Assembly (NCBI GenBank): GCA_964393545.1
Contig: CAYMUB010000010.1
Coordinates: 1-14,500, forward strand
Origin: CAYMUB01 sp964393545
GTDB taxonomy: Bacteria > Patescibacteriota > Microgenomatia > Daviesbacterales > UBA10151
DNA: 14,500 bases
Direction of reading: 5' to 3'
This document shows, in pieces, positions 7,377 to 13,356 of the stretch. Within the stretch, counting starts at the first letter, position 1. Each line of letters begins with the position of its first letter. The translations under genes were made by a program, and so were the position numbers. A model generated the notes under the pieces. It was given only the letters and a program-made list of their open reading frames with translations, was not told the origin of the DNA and did no database searches.

Positions 7377-7917
7377 ATTTACCCGAAGAGTCCACTGGAC
7401 TCTTCTCCCCTTTTGTTTTTCCAACTATCATTGACAACTTTCTTCCTTCAAACTTGGCTGGTCTTTCAACTCCTGCTTTATCTCCAAGTAATGCTAAGGC
7501 TTCTTGTAAGACTTTATGGCCCAGTTCCTGATGAGCCATTTCCCTACCTTTAAACTTGACTGTCAGTTTAACTTTATGTCCTGCTTTTAAAAACTCCTCT
7601 GTCCTGTTTAGTCTGACCTTTAAATCATGTTCAGCTATTCTTGGTGATAACCAAAGTTCTTTTAAGCTACCAGCAGAATCACCTTTTTTCGAAGCCCTTT
7701 CCTTCTTCCCTTCTTCGTATCTGAATTTTTGGAAATTAGCCAGTTTAGCAACAGGAGGATCTGCATTTGGGGCAATCTCGATTAAATCAACCCCTAATTC
7801 TTTCGCTTTCTGTAAAGCTTCCAGCCGTGTTAAGATTCCTAATTGTTCATTTTTGGAATCCATAACTCTAAGATTTAGAGCCTGAATATTTCCATTAATA
7901 CGATAAAATTTGGCCAG
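7357..7917 (-). CDS. infC: Translation initiation factor IF-3 with a probable CTG start codon
   Basis: Binds the 30S subunit, prevents premature 50S joining and rejects non-canonical start codons. The N-domain motif LGVDLIEIAPNADPPVAKLANFQKF and the C-domain LWLSPRIAEHDLKVRLNRTEEFLKAGHKVKLTVKFKGREMAHQELG are clear. The first ATG in frame (7863) would remove the conserved start of the protein. The frame upstream of it reads LAKFYRINGNIQALNLRV, which matches the family's YRxNxxIRAxxVRV. The only plausible start before that block is CTG at 7917-7915, since TAA is the codon immediately upstream. A perfect AAGGAGGG (7935-7928) ends 10 nt before it. An ATT at 7899 (the E. coli infC start codon is AUU) is too far from the Shine-Dalgarno sequence. 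The product is 186 residues. It overlaps rpmI by 20 bp. Confidence 0.93.
   Translation of the reverse strand: MAKFYRINGNIQALNLRVMDSKNEQLGILTRLEALQKAKELGVDLIEIAPNADPPVAKLANFQKFRYEEGKKERASKKGDSAGSLKELWLSPRIAEHDLKVRLNRTEEFLKAGHKVKLTVKFKGREMAHQELGHKVLQEALALLGDKAGVERPAKFEGRKLSMIVGKTKGEKSPVDSSGKYAKTKN
7385..7405 (-). promoter_or_regulatory. Perfect inverted repeat just before the rpmI start
   Basis: GAAGAGTCCA (7385-7394), one base, TGGACTCTTC (7396-7405). As RNA it gives a 9-bp stem with a 3-nt loop, inside the last codons of infC (KSPVDSS) and ending 8 nt before the rpmI ATG. There is no T-tract, so a translational role is more likely than termination. Confidence 0.65.
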
Positions 7918-7927
7918 TTAAAACAAA

Positions 7928-7935
7928 CCCTCCTT
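7928..7935 (-). promoter_or_regulatory. Shine-Dalgarno sequence of infC
   Basis: AAGGAGGG on the minus strand, 10 nt upstream of the CTG at 7917. It is the strongest ribosome-binding site in the window and decides the infC start, because nothing comparable precedes the ATG at 7863. Confidence 0.8.
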
Positions 7936-7958
7936 AGGTTTAAGAAATTCTAACACAC

Positions 7959-9707
7959 TCATGTTTTAGATTCAATCTCCGATTTAATTTTACCTATAAA
8001 TTCTTCAACTGATATTGCTCCTATGTCTTGATTGTTTCTGGCTCTGACAGCTACTTTTCCATCTACCTCTTCCCTGTCTCCCACAATTAACATGTATGGG
8101 ATTTTTTGTATTTGAGCATCTCTGATCTTGCCCTGCATTTTCTCTGCACGGGAATCAACCTCAACTCTTAAGTCTGTACTCTTTAATTGTTCGAGTACTT
8201 TTTGTGCATAGTTTAAATGTCTATCTGCAATAGGCACAATCATTACTTGAATTGGTGAGAGCCAAACAGGGAATGCTCCCCCTGTATGTTCTATATAAAC
8301 TGATAAAAATCTTTCCAATGAACCCATTAGAGCAAAATGAATCATTACAGGGGTCTGGAGTTTACCTGTTTCATCTGTATAAGTTAATCCAAATCTTTTA
8401 GGTTGGACAAAATCAAGTTGAGGGGTGGCCAATTGCCACTGTCTGCCCAAAGCATCCATCACCATAAAGTCAATCTTTGGACCATAAAAAGCAGCTTCTC
8501 CTTCTGCCACAAAATAATCCAATTTTTGTTCCTTGGCTACCTCTAAGATAATACCTTGAGCTTTTTCCCAAAGAGACTCTTCTCCCAAATATTTTTCAGG
8601 CAGTTTAGGATCTCTAAATGATAATCTGGCTTTAAATTTCATACCTATAGCGTCATAAAATTCTTGAGTTACTTCAATAAGCAGCTGATAAACCTCTTTT
8701 ATCTGATCTGGTGTACAAAAAGTATGGCTGTCATCTTGAGTTGCTGATCTGACCCTGCTTAGTCCGATCAACTCTCCTGCTTTTTCATCTCTATAGATAG
8801 TAGTAGTTTCCATATATTTTATGGGCAAATCTCTGTAACTTCTCATTTTGGAAGCATAAATTTGTTGATGATGAGGGCAATTCATAGGTTTTAAAACAAG
8901 TTCATCTTCAGTTTCCTGGCTTTTTACTTGTAATAGTTCATCACCAAATTTATCCCAGTGACCGGATTTTTTATAAAGATCAGTTTTGGCTATATGAGGT
9001 GTCCAGACTCTTTGGTATCCTCTTTTTAATCTTAATTCTTGAGAAAAATTGTTTAATAGTTCTCTAAGCAAAGCACCTTTGGGGGTAAAAAGTGGTAAAC
9101 CTTTACCAACTAAATCAGAAAAAGTAAATAAATCCAATTCTACCCCTAATTTTCTGTGATCTCTTTTTTTAGCCTCCTCAAGCATATTCAAATAGTTATC
9201 TAATTCCTGCTGAGTCGGGAAGCAAGTTCCATAGATTCTGGTTAACATTTTATTTTTTTCAGATCCTCTCCAATAAGCACCAGCAACAGATAATAATTTA
9301 AAAGCTCCAATATCTTTGCTAGGATTTTCACTATGTCCTCCAGCACAAAGATCCCAATAATCCCCTGATTTATAAAAGCTTACTTTCTTTTTCCCATTTT
9401 CTGAAAACTCGGCAATTAATTCATGTTTATAAGGGTTATCAGGATACTCTTTTTTAGCTTCTTCTCCAGTTAACTCATGTCTTTCAAAACCTAACCAAGT
9501 TGATAAAAGTTGCTTCATTTTTTCTTCAATTTTGGGAAAATCCTCCTCGGTTATAGGTTTTGAAAAGTCAAAATCAAAATAGAAACCATTTTCTATAGCA
9601 GGACCAATTGCTCTTTTGGTTTCTGGCCAAAGTTCCATGACAGCAGCAGCTAAAAGATGGGCACAAGAGTGCCTTAAATTATTTAAATTTTCATCTTTAT
9701 TTTTCAT
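7959..9707 (-). CDS. thrS: Threonyl-tRNA synthetase lacking the TGS domain
   Basis: Charges tRNA-Thr in the cytoplasm. 582 residues against about 640 in E. coli: the protein starts directly at the editing domain, so the N-terminal TGS domain is missing. The editing-site zinc set is intact (HSCAH, His13/His17; CAGGH, Cys121/His125). The catalytic core has the zinc ligands Cys277 (MNCPHH), His328 and His457, with 51 residues between the first two as in E. coli. Motif 2 is YRDEKAGELIGLSRVRSATQDDSH and motif 3 is GSLERFLSVYIEHTGGAFPVWLSP. The anticodon-binding domain covers about 485-580. It is the first gene of the thrS-infC-rpmI-rplT-pheS-pheT block, with infC starting 41 bp after its TGA stop. 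The -10 box is 8 nt from the ATG with no Shine-Dalgarno sequence, so the transcript is probably leaderless. Confidence 0.97.
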   Translation of the reverse strand: MKNKDENLNNLRHSCAHLLAAAVMELWPETKRAIGPAIENGFYFDFDFSKPITEEDFPKIEEKMKQLLSTWLGFERHELTGEEAKKEYPDNPYKHELIAEFSENGKKKVSFYKSGDYWDLCAGGHSENPSKDIGAFKLLSVAGAYWRGSEKNKMLTRIYGTCFPTQQELDNYLNMLEEAKKRDHRKLGVELDLFTFSDLVGKGLPLFTPKGALLRELLNNFSQELRLKRGYQRVWTPHIAKTDLYKKSGHWDKFGDELLQVKSQETEDELVLKPMNCPHHQQIYASKMRSYRDLPIKYMETTTIYRDEKAGELIGLSRVRSATQDDSHTFCTPDQIKEVYQLLIEVTQEFYDAIGMKFKARLSFRDPKLPEKYLGEESLWEKAQGIILEVAKEQKLDYFVAEGEAAFYGPKIDFMVMDALGRQWQLATPQLDFVQPKRFGLTYTDETGKLQTPVMIHFALMGSLERFLSVYIEHTGGAFPVWLSPIQVMIVPIADRHLNYAQKVLEQLKSTDLRVEVDSRAEKMQGKIRDAQIQKIPYMLIVGDREEVDGKVAVRARNNQDIGAISVEEFIGKIKSEIESKT

Positions 9708-9715
9708 ATGCGTTC

Positions 9716-9744
9716 AATATACCAGAAATACCTATACAGTTGAA
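9716..9744 (-). promoter_or_regulatory. thrS promoter
   Basis: Minus strand TTCAAC (9744-9739), 17 nt, TATATT (9721-9716) with extended TGG before it. It ends 8 nt before the thrS ATG. The flanks TTTCTGG and GA match those of the promoter at 10308-10336 exactly. Confidence 0.6.
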
Positions 9745-9750
9745 TAGGGC

Positions 9751-9763
9751 TAAAGACAGCTAG
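9751..9763 (-). repeat. 13-bp motif upstream of the thrS promoter
   Basis: CTAGCTGTCTTTA on the minus strand, 6 nt upstream of the -35 box. It is identical to 10341-10353, which lies 4 nt upstream of the -35 box of the 63-codon gene. It may be an activator site or UP-like element, or part of a duplicated promoter. Confidence 0.6.
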
Positions 9764-9870
9764 CGTCCGTCTAAAACCCTAATAGGTTCTCGATCCCGCA
9801 GTGCATACATTTTATCCCAGTCTTCTTTCCATGGGTAATGATCACATGCAAATCCACTTGTCCAAACCAC
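9760..9870 (-). pseudogene. Possible gene remnant upstream of thrS (36-codon open frame)
   Basis: A GTG-started frame ends in TAG at 9762-9760 and reads VVWTSGFACDHYPW then KEDWDKMYALRDREPIRV. The composition (Trp, Asp, His, Tyr; few low-complexity runs) looks like true protein, and the stretch is more GC-rich than its surroundings. There is no ATG at the front, no Shine-Dalgarno sequence, and a stop codon three codons before the GTG, next to the terminator at 9879-9901. It is probably the 3' end of a decayed gene. It contains only one Thr, so it is not a Thr-attenuator peptide. I do not recognise a family. Confidence 0.25.
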
Positions 9871-9878
9871 ATCGCATT

Positions 9879-9901
9879 AAAAAACCCCGCTTTGACGGGG
9901 T
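9879..9901 (-). terminator. Rho-independent terminator of the small membrane-protein operon
   Basis: On the minus strand ACCCCG-TCAAAG-CGGGGT followed by a T-tract (9884-9879). A 6-bp GC-rich stem with a 6-nt loop. It separates transcription of the 63- and 43-codon genes from thrS, which then needs its own promoter. Confidence 0.85.
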
Positions 9902-9971
9902 ATGTTTTAAGCACTAAAACTACCCCTTGTTTAGGAAGAAGTAGTTGTAGTTTGGTTGTTTAAATTCAATT

Positions 9972-10103
9972 TCATAGACCTTTTCTTTTAGTAGTTTTGC
10001 GTTCATTCCAGCTGGAAATAAACCCCGTGAGAACTAAGCTTAGCATGGCTATAGCTAAAATCAGATAAAAGATTATGAAATTGTCTATTTGTATGTTTAT
10101 CAT
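9972..10103 (-). CDS. Small single-span membrane protein, 43 codons
   Basis: A short ORF starting with ATG at 10103, one base after the TAA of the 63-codon gene, so likely translationally coupled. It encodes MINIQIDNF, then one hydrophobic segment of about 20 residues (IIFYLILAIAMLSLVLTGFI), then SSWNERKTTKRKGL. The strongly basic tail predicts a cytoplasmic C-terminus. It ends in TGA about 70 nt before the terminator at 9879-9901. No family is recognised. Coding status is inferred from the coupling, the ideal membrane-protein charge pattern and the following terminator. Confidence 0.6.
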   Translation of the reverse strand: MINIQIDNFIIFYLILAIAMLSLVLTGFISSWNERKTTKRKGL

Positions 10104-10104
10104 G

Positions 10105-10296
10105 TTAAGATTTTCTAGCAAATACCACACTAGTATACCATGAAATAAAAGTCAGAACTAGACCCGAAATTACTAAACTAATATTCAAATTCCCCAACCA
10201 ATAAGGTATAACTATTGAAGTTAAACTTACAAGCCCTAGATTTCCCAATATTTCTGAAATCCTTTCATACTGTTTTTTAGTCAGACTGATTTTCAT
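10105..10296 (-). CDS. Small two-span membrane protein, 63 codons
   Basis: MKISLTKKQYERISEILG forms an amphipathic N-terminus, followed by two hydrophobic spans (about 19-35, GLVSLTSIVIPYWLG, and about 39-58, ISLVISGLVLTFISWYTSVV) joined by a short NLN turn and ending FARKS. It resembles the small two-TM proteins common in reduced genomes, but I cannot name a family or function. ATG at 10296; the -10 box lies 11 nt upstream and there is no Shine-Dalgarno sequence. First gene of a two-gene unit with the 43-codon ORF. Confidence 0.72.
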   Translation of the reverse strand: MKISLTKKQYERISEILGNLGLVSLTSIVIPYWLGNLNISLVISGLVLTFISWYTSVVFARKS

Positions 10297-10307
10297 TTGG
10301 GTTCATC

Positions 10308-10336
10308 AATATACCAGAAAACTTTCTGTACTTGAA
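10308..10336 (-). promoter_or_regulatory. Promoter of the 63-codon membrane gene
   Basis: Minus strand TTCAAG (10336-10331), 17 nt, extended TGG-TATATT (-10 at 10313-10308). The 15-base block TTTCTGGTATATTGA is identical to that of the thrS promoter. The -10 box ends 11 nt before the ATG. Confidence 0.6.
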
Positions 10337-10340
10337 ATGT

Positions 10341-10353
10341 TAAAGACAGCTAG
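10341..10353 (-). repeat. 13-bp motif upstream of the 63-codon gene promoter
   Basis: Second copy of CTAGCTGTCTTTA (see 9751-9763), placed 4 nt upstream of the -35 box. Confidence 0.6.
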
Positions 10354-10378
10354 GATTCTTGTTAATAATGTTAATACT

Positions 10379-10753
10379 TTAATACTGTGGACGATAACGA
10401 GTATTGTTTCTTACCGTGAAACGACGATCTGCTTCAATTAAAACTTTTCTTGCAATTTCCTCGTTACTTTGAAGTAGGGCACTGATACTTCTTTGTCGCC
10501 TAATAGGGTCAGAGTCACTTAAACCAAGGTCAACCTCATATACAAAAATAGTCCTAGTTCTTTCAAGTTGATCTATTTGTGTTTGATCAGGAACTCCGCG
10601 ACTGTATCGATTATCATAGGCTCTCATATAGTTTTCGAAAGCATCGCCTAATGGGTGACCAAAGCGTTCAATAGCTGTAGGTCCTAGGTTTTTTTCTGTA
10701 GGATGCGGAGTTTCCATAAGTACTAATCTAAACATCTCAATTCTCTTTGTCAA
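10379..10753 (-). CDS. Hypothetical protein
   Basis: 124 residues, predicted soluble, rich in Arg and Glu, mostly helical in appearance (DAFENYMRAYDNRYSRG; SISALLQSNEEIARKVLIEADRRF). There is no signal peptide, membrane span or recognised motif. Start: TTG at 10753 has GGAGGT directly upstream but with only 2 nt between GGAGG and the codon. ATG at 10735 is the alternative and lies 20 nt from the Shine-Dalgarno sequence. I favour TTG, weakly. Divergent from the transglutaminase-like gene with 68 bp between, so the two may share control. Confidence 0.6.
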   Translation of the reverse strand: MTKRIEMFRLVLMETPHPTEKNLGPTAIERFGHPLGDAFENYMRAYDNRYSRGVPDQTQIDQLERTRTIFVYEVDLGLSDSDPIRRQRSISALLQSNEEIARKVLIEADRRFTVRNNTRYRPQY

Positions 10754-10780
10754 GACCTCCGTAAAATTAAGTCCTATAGT

Positions 10781-10809
10781 TTGAAAATAGATCTTATTAC
10801 TGCTATACT
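10781..10809 (+). promoter_or_regulatory. Promoter of the transglutaminase-like gene
   Basis: TTGAAA (10781-10786), 17 nt, TATACT (10804-10809) with extended TGC. It ends 12 nt before the ATG at 10822, giving a leader of about 5 nt and no room for a Shine-Dalgarno sequence. Confidence 0.65.
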
Positions 10810-10821
10810 ATTATTATAAAA

Positions 10822-11853
10822 ATGGTTGACTCAAGAGCAGAAAATTCACCAGGAAATAGTTTTGATCAAGCAGCATTCTTAAGTAGACTGGGAGGCCTAA
10901 TCCAAGATAGGAGAATTTTGCTTGATGAAGACCAAGCTTTCCAACTGGTTAGTCAAAGAGTTGGGGTATTGCAACGGCAATCTAGGCCTGAAACAATTCC
11001 AAATCCACTGGGACTGTACCAGGGTTTTATTCATCCTGAATCAGCAGTGCGAATAAGTGGAGCAACTGTAGGTTTTAAAGTAGATGATCCTGAAATATAC
11101 CGATCATTGATTTGGTCAGTTAGTCGGTTTCTAAATAAAGGGAGTATACCTAATTCTCAAATCATGATGCCTCATGGTTTGAGTTTAAGACAATCAATTC
11201 CTTATATAGTTTTTGATGCTGTCTGGAGATATTTTGGGTCAGAATATGCCCCAGGTAATATAGATGAAAATCGATCACGAACCTACAAAGAAAAAGCTGA
11301 AGAGTATATGCGGTCAGCAGATTTTGCAGGATCCTTGCTTCCGCTTACTCAAGTAAGAGAGAAAAAAATTGGCATGTGTATGGAGCATGCTGCGGTTGCA
11401 CAAAATCTAGCAGCAGTTTTAGGAGAGGAGAGCTTGCTTGTCTCCTCTCTTCATTGTCAGATTCCTGCAGGTGTTACAACTCCTCATGCCTATAATCTGC
11501 GTTTGGTAGATTACCAATATTATCTATCAGACACAGCCAGACCAGTTACCTGCATTAAGGGATCAAATGACAGAAAGCATGCTCTTTATTTGTTTCCACT
11601 CACAACTGAGCAATATTTAGCTTTAATGAGAGGTGAAGGCCTTAGGATAACTAGGTATGATTTAGAAGAGTATTTTGATGGGGGTTATAAAAATATACCT
11701 GAAGAAATTATATATTCAGCTGTTGATATTAAGAGAGAGATAAGAGAAATCATTGAAAGATTAAGAAGTCTTCCCCAGTTTACACAAGAGGTGGAAAGAG
11801 AGTGGCAGGAATCATTGAATAAACAAGTAGGTTTTGGTAAAACCAGCTTGTAA
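10822..11853 (+). CDS. Transglutaminase-like (papain-fold) protein, probably cytoplasmic
   Basis: 343 residues. The C-terminal half shows the transglutaminase-core order of catalytic residues: Cys186 in KIGMCMEHAAVAQNLAAVLG, His222 in TPHAYNLRLVD and Asp237 in YYLSDTARP, with spacings of 36 and 15 typical of that fold. Bacterial members are peptidases, transferases or amidases, so the reaction here is open. Residues 1-150 match nothing I know. No signal peptide or membrane segment is present, so the protein is probably cytoplasmic, unusual for a family often found in envelope proteins. The ATG at 10822 is supported by the promoter just upstream. It converges on the O-antigen-ligase-like gene with a 5-bp gap. 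Confidence 0.7.
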   Translation: MVDSRAENSPGNSFDQAAFLSRLGGLIQDRRILLDEDQAFQLVSQRVGVLQRQSRPETIPNPLGLYQGFIHPESAVRISGATVGFKVDDPEIYRSLIWSVSRFLNKGSIPNSQIMMPHGLSLRQSIPYIVFDAVWRYFGSEYAPGNIDENRSRTYKEKAEEYMRSADFAGSLLPLTQVREKKIGMCMEHAAVAQNLAAVLGEESLLVSSLHCQIPAGVTTPHAYNLRLVDYQYYLSDTARPVTCIKGSNDRKHALYLFPLTTEQYLALMRGEGLRITRYDLEEYFDGGYKNIPEEIIYSAVDIKREIREIIERLRSLPQFTQEVEREWQESLNKQVGFGKTSL

Positions 11854-11858
11854 AAAAA

Positions 11859-13319
11859 TTAATAACCCAGCTGTTTTAGTAAAAAGTTTCTTCTGACTTT
11901 ATAAAATTCAATCCAGGGAGCCAGTTTTATGGCTTCATTATCTAAATTAATGGCTCTTCGAATATCTGACACCTCATAAGCGCTGGCTTGTCTGAAGTAC
12001 CCCTCTGCTTTGATTGTTTGGATGATATAAAAAGAAGTTAAAGTAAGGAATGCTATTCCAATAAAATTTATAACAATTCTAGTTTTTTTGGGTAAAACAA
12101 AATGTTTTAAGCTTGTTCCAGCTAATATACCCAAAGATAACCACAAAAAGGTCATGGGTACAACAGAGATAATAGAAAATTGATGGATAACTAAAAAGGC
12201 AATTACTACACAAATTGCAGCTTTAATAAAATCCTGCTTGTTTTTATCAACAGATTTAAACTGTCTTAGTCCAAAGATGATCGAGGAAATTATCAGAGTT
12301 AAGAATAATCCCAGTCCCAATACTCCTGTTTCCACTATTAAATCCAAGAATAAATTGTGAGATGAATCAACTACTATATCTTTGAGTCCCAAATCCTTTT
12401 CACTTACTACTTTGGGGAAGGCTAAGGAAAAATTCTCTATGCCGTATCCGGTGATCGGACTAAGTTTAACAAGGTCCACTGATTTTTGAACAATAGTCAG
12501 TCTGTTTTCTGCGGTCCATTTAGAGACCGTATCAATTTTGAATCGATACCATTCGTTATAAATCAAATTTGGAAAAAGAGTTGCCAGTAAGCCAAAAAGC
12601 ACTACAGAACAAGTTATCCCTACAAGAAAGAGGCGGTAATGATAAAAGCCCCAGATACAACTTAATATGAAAAGTCCCAAATAGGCGCTTCTGGAAAGAG
12701 TTGAGAAGATACCCAAGACTACAGTAACCATTAAAAAACCAATCAAGATTTTCTTTTTTTTGTTTACTTGTTTGAGAAGATACCAGGAAAAAGGTAAGGA
12801 CATAACCAGGTATGCACCCAAGAAATTAGGCTGGCCAAAAGTGGAAATTACCCTGCCACTATATAGAAGTTGAGAGGTATTTCCCAGAAACCATAAAGAG
12901 ATAAACTGAGCCAAGGCTACACCAGAAACTACAACACTGCTAACCAGAATAGCCCAACTTAAGTTTAGCCTGTTGTGAGGCTCCTCCAGGGCCTTGGAAG
13001 AGGTAAGAAACAAGATGCTATAACAGATCCATGACACTATCCCCTGCATCCTAAAATAGCTGCCTTGAAAACTTTGGGGAAAAGATAAGCCAAAGACAGC
13101 AGAGATTAAAATCCAAACCAGAAAAACTAAAAATAAATAATGAATTTTGGTTAAATTGCCTAATCTATAGCCGGATTTGAGCAACAGATAAACAATTACA
13201 GTAGAGAAAGCATATAACAAAAACACTTTGGGTAATTCAAAAGCCAGATAAGTAAAGGGGAAAAAGATTAAGGGTAAGGTAAAAAACAAAGATAGGAATA
13301 ACCAGCTAATAGCAGGCAT
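11859..13319 (-). CDS. O-antigen ligase / Wzy-like polytopic membrane protein
   Basis: 486 residues with about 11-12 hydrophobic spans. Family landmarks: GRVISTFGQPNFLGAYL (155-171, compare RxxGTFxNPN), STLSRSAYLG (206-215), a large extracytoplasmic loop about 250-325 with NRLTIVQKSVDLVKLSPITGYGIENF, and DSSHNLFLDLIVETGVLG (318-335) whose His321 corresponds to the catalytically important His of WaaL-type ligases. The family transfers or polymerises undecaprenol-linked glycans onto lipid A, protein or another acceptor. In a cell without a clear lipopolysaccharide layer, a wall- or protein-linked glycan is more likely (inference). The last 55 residues (YFRQASAYEVSDIRRAINLDNEAIKLAP) form a TPR-like tail. 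It lies 37 bp after the lipoprotein gene and may be cotranscribed with it. ATG start. Confidence 0.87.
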   Translation of the reverse strand: MPAISWLFLSLFFTLPLIFFPFTYLAFELPKVFLLYAFSTVIVYLLLKSGYRLGNLTKIHYLFLVFLVWILISAVFGLSFPQSFQGSYFRMQGIVSWICYSILFLTSSKALEEPHNRLNLSWAILVSSVVVSGVALAQFISLWFLGNTSQLLYSGRVISTFGQPNFLGAYLVMSLPFSWYLLKQVNKKKKILIGFLMVTVVLGIFSTLSRSAYLGLFILSCIWGFYHYRLFLVGITCSVVLFGLLATLFPNLIYNEWYRFKIDTVSKWTAENRLTIVQKSVDLVKLSPITGYGIENFSLAFPKVVSEKDLGLKDIVVDSSHNLFLDLIVETGVLGLGLFLTLIISSIIFGLRQFKSVDKNKQDFIKAAICVVIAFLVIHQFSIISVVPMTFLWLSLGILAGTSLKHFVLPKKTRIVINFIGIAFLTLTSFYIIQTIKAEGYFRQASAYEVSDIRRAINLDNEAIKLAPWIEFYKVRRNFLLKQLGY

Positions 13320-13356
13320 AAATCTATCTTAACCTATTTGAGATCTTATTTGGAGA

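Noticed and set aside
7344..7885. Plus-strand open frames across infC/rpmI
   Set aside because: Antisense to strongly conserved ribosomal operon genes; the translations are unlike any protein.
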